From assembly GCF_002549775.1 (NCBI RefSeq), contig NZ_NMTR01000021.1:868001-932000 (forward strand): 64,000 bases of DNA. The letters are read 5' to 3'. This document shows, in pieces, positions 1 through 9,193 of the stretch (the stretch's first letter is position 1; each line of letters begins with the position of its first letter). The position numbers were made by a program, and so were the translations under genes. Under the pieces are notes generated by a model. That model ran no database searches and was not told the origin of the DNA. It was given only the letters and a program-made list of their open reading frames with translations. This DNA comes from Faecalibacterium langellae (GTDB lineage Bacteria > Bacillota > Clostridia > Oscillospirales > Ruminococcaceae).

Positions 1-467
1 AAGCCCTCCTCGCTCTCGCCCAGGCTGAAGGTGCCGCCCGGGTTATAGCGGCAGAAGATATTCTCGGGCACACCGGCCACACGCTCCAGGAATTCCACCA
101 TGGTGGCGTCATCCAAGTTGATGTAAGCGCCCAGCTCATAGGCCTTCTTCATATCCTCCACAGGGGTCTGGTTGGAGGAGAACATGATGTCGCTGCCGGT
201 GAAGCCGCAGGCCTCGCTGAGCATGAGCTCGGTCAGGGACGAGCAATCCACGCCGCAGCCTTCTTCCTTGAGGATCTGCAGGATGACGGGGTTCGGCAGA
301 GCCTTGACGGCAAAATACTCCTTGAAACCCTTGTTCCAGCTGAACGCCTTGTTGATGCGGCGAGCATTCTCGCGGATGCCTTTTTCGTCGTAAACATGGA
401 AGGGCGTGGGCACATCCTCAATGATCGCCTGCGCCATTTCCTCGGTCAGAAACGGTTTCTTTTCCAT
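1..467 (-). CDS. lysA: Diaminopimelate decarboxylase, N-terminal part (runs off the window)
   Basis: This is the last step of lysine synthesis, a PLP-dependent decarboxylation of meso-diaminopimelate in the cytoplasm. About 155 residues are visible. YFAVKA near residue 51 carries the expected PLP-binding lysine (K55), followed by the fold-III decarboxylase signatures GCGVDCSS, SNQTPVED, INLDD and CRYNPGG. The ATG at 467 is preceded by GAGAGGG. The gene lies 44 bases downstream of the sugar-nucleotide dehydratase gene on the same strand and may be co-transcribed with it. The C-terminal half lies outside the window. The fold is shared with ornithine and carboxynorspermidine decarboxylases, so the substrate call rests on the overall motif match. 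Confidence 0.85.
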   Translation of the reverse strand, partial: MEKKPFLTEEMAQAIIEDVPTPFHVYDEKGIRENARRINKAFSWNKGFKEYFAVKALPNPVILQILKEEGCGVDCSSLTELMLSEACGFTGSDIMFSSNQTPVEDMKKAYELGAYINLDDATMVEFLERVAGVPENIFCRYNPGGTFSLGESEEG

Positions 468-511
468 AGTTACATCCCTCTCATTTTATATGCACGCGGC
501 CCATTACCGCA

Positions 512-2410
512 TTACAGCTTCAGATTCTGTCGTGTCGGCGTGAAGGTGGGGATCATCTTCGCCAGCTGCTGCACCACGCCTTCATCGTTGTGGGCAGCGG
601 CGGCTTCCAGCGCCTGCAGCTGCTCGTAGAACTCGGCCAGGTCGATGGTGCGCGGACTTGCCACGAAGATCTTGTTGTGCTGGGTGCGGCGCATCTTGTC
701 CTGCTCCTCATCCATCATCAGTTCTTCGTAGAGCTTCTCGCCCGGGCGCAGGCCCACGATCTTGATCTCCATGTTCACGTCCGGCTCATAGCCGTAAAAG
801 CGGATGAGCTGCTTGGCCAGGTCCATGATCTTGACCGGCTCGCCCATGTCCAGCACATAGATGTTGCCGCTTTCGGCCAGGGCACCCGCCTGCAGCACCA
901 GCTGGGCTGCCTCCGGGATGGTCATGAAGTAGCGCTCGATATTGGGGTCGGTCAGGGTGACGGGGCCGCCCTTTTTGATCTGGGCCTCAAACAGCGGGAT
1001 AACGCTGCCATGGCTGCCCAGCACATTGCCGAAGCGCACGGCCACGCACTTCATGTCGGTGTTGCCCGCAAAGGTCTGGATGAGCATCTCGCAGATGCGC
1101 TTGGTGCAGCCCATGACGCTGGTTGGGTTGACAGCCTTATCCGTGGACAGCTGTACCAGCCGCTCCACGCCGTGCTCGCTGGCGCTCACCAGCAGGTTCT
1201 TGGTGCCCAGCACGTTGTTCTTCACGGCCTCGGCCGGGCTGACTTCCATCAGCGGCACATGCTTGTGGGCCGCCGCATGGAACACCACCGTGGGATGGTA
1301 GGTCTCAAAAACTTCGTCCAGACGCTTTTTGTCACGGATGGAACCGATGAGCACCGTCACCGGGATATCCCGGCCGTACTTCTGCTGCAGCTCCATGAGC
1401 AGCTCATAGGCGCAGTTCTCATAGATATCAAAAATGAGCAGCTTGCCGGGGTGGAAGCGCATCACCTGGCGGCACAGCTCACTGCCGATGGAACCGCCGC
1501 CGCCGGTCACCAGCACCGTCTTGCCGGTGAGGTAGCCGGAGATCTTGTCGGTATCCAGCGTCACCTCGTCGCGAGAGAGGAAGTCTGCCGGGTTCAGTTC
1601 CCGGAAGGCTCCCTGCTGCGGTGCACCGGTGCCCACCAGCTGCGGGTCGCTGAGCACCTGCACCGCACAGTGGGTGCTGACGCACAGGTCGATGACATGG
1701 TTCAGGCGGCTGCCCTTCAGGGTGGGGATGGCAATGATGATGCTGTGGATGCCGTAGCGCTTACACAGCTCCGGGATCTCCTCCAGCGTGCCCTTGACCG
1801 GCACGCCGTGAATGGTCTGGTTCCGCTTGGCGGGGTCATCGTCCACCGCCACCACCGCGTGGCCGTATTCCTTGTTGGATTTGCACACATTGATGGCCCA
1901 GGCACCGGCCTCGCCTGCACCCACGATCATCACGGGGCGGTTGGGGTCCTTGGCCGGGACCCTGCGCAGGCGTTCGCCCAGCGGGTGGTTCAAAAACAAC
2001 CGCCACGCCAGACGGCTGCCGCCCACCAGCAGAAAGATGAGCACTGCCGCCATGCAGTTGGCGGAATTGAACAGCACGCCGTGGATGCACAGGCGGTTGA
2101 CCGCATACACGATGCCGGTGGGCACCGCGATCATTCCCGCCAGACGGAGAAGATCGCGCTCGCCGGCGTACTTCCACAGCACCGAATACAGTCCGCCCGC
2201 CAGAAAGCAGGCCACATACACCGCCACGATCCAGGGCAGGTTCGCATACAGGATGGCACGGTTGTGGGGCCACCAGGCGGCCTCCACCGCACCATCGGCG
2301 CGCAGCAGCAGCGCAAAGTAGAAGCTGAACGCCACGATCAGCGCATCCAGCAGCACCAGCACCGCCCGGCGTGCCAGCACCTGCGGCGTGTTCTTGGTTT
2401 TCTCTTTCAC
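512..2410 (-). CDS. Membrane-anchored NDP-sugar 4,6-dehydratase/epimerase (CapD/PglF/FlaA1 family)
   Basis: Proteins of this family make a 4-keto-6-deoxy sugar nucleotide for capsule or glycan synthesis at the inner face of the membrane. About four hydrophobic helices fill the first 130 residues. A first nucleotide-binding domain follows (VMIVGAGEAGAW), then the catalytic short-chain dehydrogenase domain with TGGGGSIGSE and AAHKHVPLMEVSP. The catalytic segment STDKAVNPTSVMGCTKR has Met where classical enzymes have Tyr, as in the PglF/FlaA1 group. I chose GTG at 2410 because AGAGGA lies seven bases upstream; an in-frame GTG at 2443 would add 11 residues but has poorly spaced ribosome signals. 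The adjacent flippase gene fits a surface polysaccharide role. The sugar made cannot be read from sequence. Confidence 0.85.
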   Translation of the reverse strand: MKEKTKNTPQVLARRAVLVLLDALIVAFSFYFALLLRADGAVEAAWWPHNRAILYANLPWIVAVYVACFLAGGLYSVLWKYAGERDLLRLAGMIAVPTGIVYAVNRLCIHGVLFNSANCMAAVLIFLLVGGSRLAWRLFLNHPLGERLRRVPAKDPNRPVMIVGAGEAGAWAINVCKSNKEYGHAVVAVDDDPAKRNQTIHGVPVKGTLEEIPELCKRYGIHSIIIAIPTLKGSRLNHVIDLCVSTHCAVQVLSDPQLVGTGAPQQGAFRELNPADFLSRDEVTLDTDKISGYLTGKTVLVTGGGGSIGSELCRQVMRFHPGKLLIFDIYENCAYELLMELQQKYGRDIPVTVLIGSIRDKKRLDEVFETYHPTVVFHAAAHKHVPLMEVSPAEAVKNNVLGTKNLLVSASEHGVERLVQLSTDKAVNPTSVMGCTKRICEMLIQTFAGNTDMKCVAVRFGNVLGSHGSVIPLFEAQIKKGGPVTLTDPNIERYFMTIPEAAQLVLQAGALAESGNIYVLDMGEPVKIMDLAKQLIRFYGYEPDVNMEIKIVGLRPGEKLYEELMMDEEQDKMRRTQHNKIFVASPRTIDLAEFYEQLQALEAAAAHNDEGVVQQLAKMIPTFTPTRQNLKL

Positions 2411-2518
2411 GAAAAAGTCCTCTTTTTCCCTCAGCGCAGGCACACTTCCTGCGCCGCTATTTTTGCCGGACCCGGTCCGGCTGCAGGGAGACGATATGCT
2501 CCCACTCCTGTATTATAC

Positions 2519-4102
2519 TCACAATTGCACACCGTGTCCAGAAATTTTACGTTTTTCCCGTCCGTGGAAAATGCTGCACAGCTCTTTGCCCAGCCCCAGC
2601 GGCCAGGCCGCCAGCAGAAACACGGCTGCCATGCCGCTGCCGCCTGCCGCAAGGACCGCCAGCTGAAGCGGCAGTTCGGCGGTCAGCGGGTCGGCAAGAA
2701 CGGTCCGCAGGCCCACACCCGCCGCAGCCGCCAGCACCGCCGCCAGTGCCGGTGCCCCCAGCCAGCGGAAGAACGCGTGGGGCGTCCCGCTGGAAAACAG
2801 CAGCCGTCCGGTGTTGGCCGTGCAGGTGTACAGGCTGGAGAGCAGGATCACCGCCAGAAAGCCTTTCATGCCAAAGCGCGGCAGCAAAAGCACTACCCCC
2901 GCGATGCGCAGGATGGAGTCCCACACGCTGTAGCGGAAGGCCGCCTTCTGCTCCCCCACCCCCTTCATGGCCCCGTCCACCATGCTTTCCAGATACATCA
3001 GCGGCATGGCCGGGGCCAGCGTTTCCAGGTAAAACCCGGCGTCCGCGCTCTGGTACAGCAGCTGTGCTGCCGGACGGCCCCACACCCAGAACAGTGCCCC
3101 GGCCAGCGCGGAGAAGTAGCCGGTGAGCCGCAGCATCCGGTCCAGAAGCGCGTTGAGCCTTTTTGTCTGGCCCAGAATGTGCGCCTGGGTGATCTCCGGC
3201 ATCAGCAGCACCGAAAGGCTGCCCAGCAGCCCGAAGGGAAAGGTCAGCAGCGGCAGGGCCATGCCTTTCAGCTCACCATACTGCTCCAGTGCCGCGCTGC
3301 GCCCGCCCGCCCCGGCCAGATAGACCGCAAGGCAGGCGGGCACCAGCATGTTCTCAGCCGTGTGCAGGGCGCTGGCCAGTGCCCTGCCGCCTTCCACCGG
3401 CCACAGGATGTCCCACAGGCGGCGGCCCGGGTCGGCAGGGCGGACGGCCTTCTGCCCGGCAAAGCAGCGCCGGGCTTCCTGCCGGTAAAACAGCAGCATC
3501 AACACGGAAGAAACCGCCTCGCTGGCTGCCGTGGAAGCCAGCACCAGCGTGCAGCGCAGCCCCACATCTGCCCCTGCCGTGCGGGTGAGGGCCAGCACCA
3601 CCAGCGCAATGCGCACCGCCTGCTCGGCCAGCTGGCTGAGCACATTGGGCGTCACCCGCCGCCGGGCCAGAAAAAAGCCGCGCAGCACCGCCGACACCGC
3701 CATCCAGGGCATGCCCAGTGCCGAGGCCTGCAGTGCACCGGCGGCGCGTACATCACCCAGCCACCATTTTGCCGCAAGGCCAGCCGTGGCCAGCTGTGCC
3801 GCAGTTGCCGCAAACCCCAGCGCCAGCCCGGCCGCCAGCAAGCGTCGCAGCATCCCCCGGGCGCTGCCGCTGTGTTCCGGCGTGCTGAGCTCCTCCGCCA
3901 TGAGCCGCGTTGCCGCCACCGACACACCCGCCGTGGCCAGCGTGACGAACAGCGAATACACCGCTAGAACCAGCTGATACAGGCCCATGCCCTCGCCGCC
4001 CAGCGCGTTTGCCAGCCAGATGCGCAGGCCGAGCCCTGCCAGCCGCAGCACCACATCCGCTCCGGTGAGCAGTGCCGCATTCTTCAAATAGCTCTGCCGC
4101 AT
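2519..4102 (-). CDS. MOP-superfamily polysaccharide/lipid flippase, SpoVB/MurJ-like
   Basis: This is a 527-residue integral membrane protein with roughly 14 hydrophobic segments, the size and layout of the SpoVB/MurJ/Wzx group that moves lipid-linked sugars across the membrane. The N-terminus (KNAALLTGADVVLRLAGLGLR) resembles the SpoVB start. AGGAGGT lies five bases before the ATG. It is followed, about 108 bases on, by the sugar-nucleotide dehydratase gene, which suggests a joint role in a surface glycan. SpoVB proper acts in spore cortex synthesis; whether this organism sporulates cannot be decided here, and a peptidoglycan lipid II role is also possible. Confidence 0.8.
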   Translation of the reverse strand: MRQSYLKNAALLTGADVVLRLAGLGLRIWLANALGGEGMGLYQLVLAVYSLFVTLATAGVSVAATRLMAEELSTPEHSGSARGMLRRLLAAGLALGFAATAAQLATAGLAAKWWLGDVRAAGALQASALGMPWMAVSAVLRGFFLARRRVTPNVLSQLAEQAVRIALVVLALTRTAGADVGLRCTLVLASTAASEAVSSVLMLLFYRQEARRCFAGQKAVRPADPGRRLWDILWPVEGGRALASALHTAENMLVPACLAVYLAGAGGRSAALEQYGELKGMALPLLTFPFGLLGSLSVLLMPEITQAHILGQTKRLNALLDRMLRLTGYFSALAGALFWVWGRPAAQLLYQSADAGFYLETLAPAMPLMYLESMVDGAMKGVGEQKAAFRYSVWDSILRIAGVVLLLPRFGMKGFLAVILLSSLYTCTANTGRLLFSSGTPHAFFRWLGAPALAAVLAAAAGVGLRTVLADPLTAELPLQLAVLAAGGSGMAAVFLLAAWPLGLGKELCSIFHGREKRKISGHGVQL

Positions 4103-4190
4103 GGCGCACCTCCTGCCCAGAATGTTCCGGTTCCAGCATATGAAACGGCCGCGTGGGATATGCTCTGCAAAAGCAAAGCGGCGCGGCGGG

Positions 4191-4219
4191 TTGTTTCCCG
4201 TACATTTTTATGGTATAGT
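4191..4219 (+). promoter_or_regulatory. Sigma-A promoter for the Mrp-like gene
   Basis: TTGTTT at 4191-4196 and TATAGT at 4214-4219 are separated by 17 bases. Transcription would start near 4226, leaving an untranslated leader of about 80 bases. The leader holds an AAGGAGG at 4252-4258 that has no start codon at a normal distance. Confidence 0.6.
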
Positions 4220-4304
4220 AAGGGGGCGGCCTTCCCCGGCCGTATACTATCAAGGAGGAAGCACACGGCAAAGGGCCTTTCTTCCCGCCGTGCGCAAAAA
4301 GAGA

Positions 4305-5138
4305 ATGAGCGAAGAATGTACCCATGACTGCTCCAGTTGCGGAGCAGCATGTTCTTCCCGCAATGCAGCGCCCCAGCACGACGCCCCGAACCCCAACAGC
4401 AGTGTGAAAAAGGTCATCGGCGTGGTGTCCGGCAAGGGCGGTGTCGGCAAGAGCATGACCAGCGCCCTGCTGGCTTGTGCCATGGCCCGCCGCGGCTACC
4501 ACTGCGGTATCCTGGACGCGGACATCACCGGCCCGTCCATCCCGAAGCTGTTCGGCATCCATGGCCGTGCCATGGCCGACGACAAGGGCTGCTGGCCCAT
4601 CCAGAGCCGCATGGGCATTGATGTAATGAGCATCAACCTGCTGGTGGAGAACGAGGAGGACCCCGTTGTGTGGCGCGGCCCGGTCATTGCCGGCGCGGTC
4701 AAGCAGTTCTGGACCGATGTGGTGTGGAAGGACGTGGACTTCCTGTTCGTGGATATGCCCCCGGGCACCGGTGATGTGCCCCTGACCGTGTTCCAGAGCC
4801 TGCCGGTGGATGGCATCGTTGTGGTGGCAAGCCCGCAGGAGCTGGTAAGCATGATTGTGGCAAAGGCTGTGAACATGGCCGAGATGATGAAGGTGCCCAT
4901 GCTGGGCATCGTGGAGAACATGAGCTACATCGTCTGCCCGGACTGCGGCAAGAAGATCAGCGTGTTCGGCAACAGCCATGTGGACGAGGTGGCAGCGAAG
5001 CACGGCCTGCCCGTGCTGGCCAAGTGCCCCATCGACCCGCAGCTGGCGGCTCTTTCCGATGCCGGCATGATTGAGACCTACGGCGGCGAGTATCTGGAAG
5101 GTGCCGCAGATGCCTGCGAAAAGCTGCTGAAGAAGTAA
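4305..5138 (+). CDS. Mrp/NBP35-type Fe-S carrier P-loop ATPase
   Basis: This is a 277-residue cytoplasmic ATPase of the Mrp/ApbC group, which binds and transfers iron-sulfur clusters. The N-terminus has a cysteine cluster (CTHDCSSCGAAC) typical of clostridial NBP35-like forms. The deviant Walker A is GKGGVGKS, the Walker B region is VDMPPGTGD, and a C-terminal CPDCGKK gives the CxxC that bridges a cluster between subunits. The reading frame is open back to 4101, but the Cys-rich start at 4305 matches the family; its ribosome site is weak (AAAAAGAG). The stronger AAGGAGG 47 bases upstream has no nearby start codon, so the exact start is uncertain. It is transcribed alone and ends at a strong terminator. 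Confidence 0.88.
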   Translation: MSEECTHDCSSCGAACSSRNAAPQHDAPNPNSSVKKVIGVVSGKGGVGKSMTSALLACAMARRGYHCGILDADITGPSIPKLFGIHGRAMADDKGCWPIQSRMGIDVMSINLLVENEEDPVVWRGPVIAGAVKQFWTDVVWKDVDFLFVDMPPGTGDVPLTVFQSLPVDGIVVVASPQELVSMIVAKAVNMAEMMKVPMLGIVENMSYIVCPDCGKKISVFGNSHVDEVAAKHGLPVLAKCPIDPQLAALSDAGMIETYGGEYLEGAADACEKLLKK

Positions 5139-5151
5139 AAATCGTTTCTCT

Positions 5152-5187
5152 GCCCTGTGCCGTTTGCGCGGTGCAGGGCTTTTTGTT
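5152..5187 (+). terminator. Intrinsic terminator after the Mrp-like gene
   Basis: A GCCCTG/CAGGGC stem with two inner wobble pairs closes a short loop and is followed by TTTTTGTTT. Confidence 0.8.
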
Positions 5188-5380
5188 TGCAGAAAATATG
5201 GCTTTCTGCGCCTGCAGAATGCAGCAAAATGGAGAAAAGACGTTCTTTTCCGTATTTCTTTTGTTCTGCCAGCGCTTTAAAAAACAAGGTTCTGTGCCGT
5301 TTTTCTCTTTTATTTTTCGTTTTGTGAAGCGGTCTCAACTTTTCATCTGTTTTTTTGAAGCATTTTCTGCTTTCTCGCTA

Positions 5381-5409
5381 TTGTCAAACCCACAGAAATG
5401 CTTTATAAT
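5381..5409 (+). promoter_or_regulatory. Strong sigma-A promoter for gdhA
   Basis: TTGTCA at 5381-5386, a 17-base spacer and a perfect TATAAT at 5404-5409. This gives a 5-prime leader of roughly 150 bases before gdhA, with a GC-rich segment around 5485-5515 but no riboswitch class I recognise. The stretch 5188-5380 upstream is AT-rich and holds no gene. Confidence 0.75.
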
Positions 5410-5538
5410 AATAAAGCGGTCTGCAGCCATAAGCAGGCCGGTGTGTAAGAATGGAAATCCGGAATCGTCCCAAAGCGTTTTAGCAGCGCGTCCGCTGTGC
5501 GGCGGGCCGGGCGGTTTCGTCTTTTTCAAATTTTATAG

Positions 5539-6918
<1,380 letters not shown>

Positions 6919-6940
6919 GATTTTCTGGTGAGTTAAACCG

Positions 6941-6986
6941 CGAGGGCCGATCCTGTTATGTGCAGGGTCGGCCCTCGTTTTGTTTG
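6941..6986 (+). terminator. Intrinsic terminator after gdhA
   Basis: A 15-bp near-perfect stem, CGAGGGCCGATCCTG against its complement around a short loop, is followed by TTTTGTTT. Confidence 0.85.
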
Positions 6987-7004
6987 TGCGCTCTGTTTTA
7001 ATGT

Positions 7005-7050
7005 AAAAGATAAAAGCAGTCCCCCGCAGTCGGTAAGGCCGTGGGGGACT
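7005..7050 (-). terminator. Second terminator-like hairpin downstream of tmRNA (minus strand)
   Basis: AGTCCCCC at 7018-7025 pairs with GGGGGACT at 7043-7050. Read on the minus strand the stem is followed by GCTTTTATCTTTT. It lies about 100 bases beyond the tmRNA terminator and could be a backup stop; the 7051-7145 segment between them shows no convincing gene. Confidence 0.55.
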
Positions 7051-7145
7051 GTTGCGTTGTGAAGCGTGGGCTACCGTCTGCTTCAACTTCTGCACCTCCG
7101 GCACCGACGACGCCGACCACATTTTTGTACCGTTCTCCGACTCCT

Positions 7146-7197
7146 CTAAAAACAAAAATCCCGCAGAATCCGGCGAGTCTTCGTCGAATTCTGCGGG
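7146..7197 (-). terminator. Intrinsic terminator of the tmRNA gene
   Basis: On the minus strand CCCGCAGAAT pairs with ATTCTGCGGG and is followed by ATTTTTGTTTTTAG, directly after the tmRNA 3-prime end. Confidence 0.8.
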
Positions 7198-7214
7198 TTC
7201 TACCGCGTTGCGGT

Positions 7215-7565
7215 TGGTGGAGGCGATGGGAGTCGAACCCATGTCCGAAAAGAGCTCAGTGCAGGTGTCTCCGGGTGCAGGCGATCTACAACATTCCCGC
7301 CGCGCCACGCCGATCGTCAGGCTAGCGCTTTGGTAGCTTCATGAGTTCCTGCCGGTCCGCAAAGCTTAGGTCCGTTCAGGTGCTGTGTCTAAAGGACGCC
7401 CCGGCCCCACACGACACAAGAGTGGGCGGAACGCGCAGCACTCAGGCTGCGAGCAACTGATAATTGTTGTTGTCAGTTAATTTTTTCGGAGGAGTTATAG
7501 AGCAGTTCCCCCACTGCTACCCGCTGCCCAGACCTTGCTCCCCCCGTCGAAACCTTTACGCCCCC
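7215..7565 (-). ncRNA. ssrA: Transfer-messenger RNA (tmRNA)
   Basis: tmRNA rescues stalled ribosomes and tags the incomplete protein, working with SmpB. The 5-prime end GGGGGCGTAAAGGTTTCGAC and the 3-prime end GGTTCGACTCCCATCGCC followed by TCCACCA form the tRNA-like acceptor and T-arm; GGGGGCG pairs with CGCCTCC. The CCA end is encoded. A short reading frame ending in a stop lies at 7442-7474. The gene lies just downstream of smpB on the same strand, with a small hairpin between them. The length of about 351 bases is normal for a one-piece tmRNA. Confidence 0.95.
7442..7474 (-). other. tmRNA tag-peptide reading frame
   Basis: Reading back from the TGA stop, the frame encodes DNNNYQLLAA. The resume codon is most likely GAC, preceded by TTAACT as at the resume site of several Firmicutes tmRNAs, so the full tag would be (A)DNNNYQLLAA. 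The end LLAA replaces the more usual ALAA. The resume codon is inferred, the C-terminal part is direct. Confidence 0.6.
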
Positions 7566-7589
7566 ATAAAAGCACGCCCGAAAGCGTGC
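7566..7589 (-). terminator. Small hairpin between smpB and ssrA
   Basis: On the minus strand GCACGC, loop TTTCG, then GCGTGC is followed by TTTTAT, immediately before the tmRNA 5-prime end. It may be a partial terminator or a processing site. Confidence 0.5.
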
Positions 7590-7629
7590 GGAAAGCTTTG
7601 GTTTTGCGTTGAGACGCAGTCTGAAAGGA

Positions 7630-8112
7630 TCAATAGTATTTGCCGTTGGATTTCATTGCGCGGTCGATGGAGCGCTTGGCGTCGCGCTGTGCGGCGTCGG
7701 CACGCTTGTCGTAGAGCTTTTTGCCCTTGCAAAGTCCCACTTCCATCTTGACGCGGCCATGCTTGAAGTAGAGCGAAAGCGGCACAAGGGTGTAGCCCTG
7801 CAGCTTGCACTGCTGGTGCAGCCGCCGGATCTCGCTCTTGTGGGCCAGCAGACGCCGCACCCGCATGGGGTCCTGATTGAACATGTTGCCGTGGTCGTAA
7901 GGGCTGATGTGCATTCCCTTCACGAGCAGCTCGCCGTCTTCGATATCGACCCAGCTGTCCTTCAGGTTCACGCCGCCGGCACGCAGGCTTTTCACCTCGG
8001 TGCCTTTCAGCTCCACGCCGGTCTCCAGCGCTTCCAGAACGAAGTATTCATGGCGCGCTTCACGGTTGGTGGCGATGGTTTTGGTCGCCGGACGCTCTTT
8101 GGTGGGTGCCAT
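7630..8112 (-). CDS. smpB: SsrA-binding protein
   Basis: SmpB binds the tRNA-like part of tmRNA and brings it to stalled ribosomes. The 160-residue protein has the family landmarks: TNREARHEYFVLE near the start, GVELKGTEVKSLR, a central oligonucleotide-binding barrel, and the basic C-terminal tail KKLYDKRADAAQRDAKRSIDRA that enters the decoding centre. AAAGGAGG lies eight bases before the ATG. It has its own promoter and lies directly upstream of ssrA, a conserved neighbourhood. Confidence 0.97.
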   Translation of the reverse strand: MAPTKERPATKTIATNREARHEYFVLEALETGVELKGTEVKSLRAGGVNLKDSWVDIEDGELLVKGMHISPYDHGNMFNQDPMRVRRLLAHKSEIRRLHQQCKLQGYTLVPLSLYFKHGRVKMEVGLCKGKKLYDKRADAAQRDAKRSIDRAMKSNGKYY

Positions 8113-8150
8113 GGTGCGCGCCTCCTTTCTCCATTCCGGTTTGTTGTATC

Positions 8151-8178
8151 AGTATACCATGTTTCCTCTGATTTTCAA
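8151..8178 (-). promoter_or_regulatory. Sigma-A promoter for smpB (and ssrA)
   Basis: On the minus strand TTGAAA (8173-8178), 16 bases, then TATACT (8151-8156). Confidence 0.65.
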
Positions 8179-8184
8179 GAGGAT

Positions 8185-8220
8185 TTTTTGAAAAAACTGT
8201 AAATTGTTCCCAGTTTACAG
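8185..8220 (-). terminator. Terminator of the dnaX-ybaB-recR operon
   Basis: CTGTAAA/TTTACAG forms a stem on the minus strand that overlaps the recR stop codon and is followed by TTTTTTC. Confidence 0.65.
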
Positions 8221-8814
8221 CTCTGCGCGGTCCGAAAGTGCCCGGTAAAGGGTGTTTTCGTCCACGTATTCCAGGTTTCCGCCCACGGGCAGGCCCTGGG
8301 CCAGACGGGTGGTCTTGATGCCCAGAGGCTTGATGAGCTTTGCCAGGTACATCGCCGTAGCCTCGCCCTCCACCGTGGGGTTCATGGCCATGATGACCTC
8401 TTTCACCTTGTCACCGTGCAGGCGGGCCAGCAGTTCCTTGACGCAGATGTGCTCGGCCGTGACGCCGTTGATGGGGTCCATCAGGCCGTGCAGCACATGG
8501 TACAGGCCATTGTACTCGCGGGTGCGCTCAAACACCTGCACATCGCGGGGCTTTTCCACCACGCAGATCACCGAATCGTCCCGCTTTGCGCTGGAACAGA
8601 TGGGGCAGACGTCCGCCTCGGTGTAGTTCTGGCAGATGCGGCAGCGGTGGATGCGCGTATGGGCGCCCTGAATGGCCTCGGCCAGCTTCTGCGCTTCCTC
8701 GTCGGTCATGCTCATCACCTGGTACGCCATGCGGGTGGCATTTTTGGCCCCGATGCCCTTGAATTTGCTGAATTCTTCGATCAGCCGTTCCAGCGGGGCA
8801 GCCGTATAACCCAT
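8215..8814 (-). CDS. recR: Recombination mediator protein RecR
   Basis: RecR is the DNA-clamp partner of RecO/RecF that loads RecA at gaps. The 199 residues hold an N-terminal helix-hairpin-helix (FKGIGAKNATRMAYQ), a four-cysteine zinc finger (CRICQNYTEADVCPIC) and a Toprim domain (CVVEKPRDVQVFER; MNPTVEGEATAMYLA). The ATG follows GGAGGG by six bases. It is the last gene of the dnaX-ybaB-recR operon, an order conserved across many bacteria. Confidence 0.96.
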   Translation of the reverse strand: MGYTAAPLERLIEEFSKFKGIGAKNATRMAYQVMSMTDEEAQKLAEAIQGAHTRIHRCRICQNYTEADVCPICSSAKRDDSVICVVEKPRDVQVFERTREYNGLYHVLHGLMDPINGVTAEHICVKELLARLHGDKVKEVIMAMNPTVEGEATAMYLAKLIKPLGIKTTRLAQGLPVGGNLEYVDENTLYRALSDRAEL

Positions 8815-8833
8815 GTTCGTCCCTCCTGCCGGA

Positions 8834-9172
8834 TCAGAGACCCGGGATATTCAGGCCGCCGGTCAGCTTGCCCATCTCGGCTTCGGCCGTCTCGTCCACC
8901 TGCTTGACGGTGGCGTTGATGGCAGCCGCCACCATATCTTCCAGCATTTCGATGTCGTCGGGGTCCACAGCCTCGGGCTTGATGGTGATGGACAGCACCT
9001 CGTGCTTGCCGTTCATCTTCACGGTGACCATCTCACCAGCAGCGCTGCCGGTGTACTCGGCGGCTTCCAGCTCGGCCTGTTTTGCCTTCATATCGTCCTG
9101 CATCTTCTGTGCCTGGCGCATGAGGGCGTTCATATCGGGGCGGCCGTAGCCTGCGGGCATTCTTGCTTTCAT
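8834..9172 (-). CDS. YbaB/EbfC family nucleoid-associated protein
   Basis: This is a small DNA-binding protein of 112 residues, lying between dnaX and recR as it does in most bacteria. The N-terminal helix (MNALMRQAQKMQDDMKAKQAEL) and the core GEMVTVKMNGKHEVLSI match the YbaB family. AAGGAG lies eight bases before the ATG. The gap to dnaX is 21 bases and to recR 19 bases, so the three are co-transcribed. The family binds DNA as dimers; its exact role is not settled. Confidence 0.93.
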   Translation of the reverse strand: MKARMPAGYGRPDMNALMRQAQKMQDDMKAKQAELEAAEYTGSAAGEMVTVKMNGKHEVLSITIKPEAVDPDDIEMLEDMVAAAINATVKQVDETAEAEMGKLTGGLNIPGL

Positions 9173-9193
9173 AATTGGTTCTCCTTTTATTCG

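Noticed and set aside
590-3967. 1125-codon open frame on the plus strand over the dehydratase and flippase genes
   Set aside because: It crosses two well-supported minus-strand genes and the gap between them, with no family motifs.
8815-9193. Separate promoters for recR and ybaB
   Set aside because: Gaps of 19 and 21 bases hold only ribosome sites; the genes are most simply read from the dnaX transcript.
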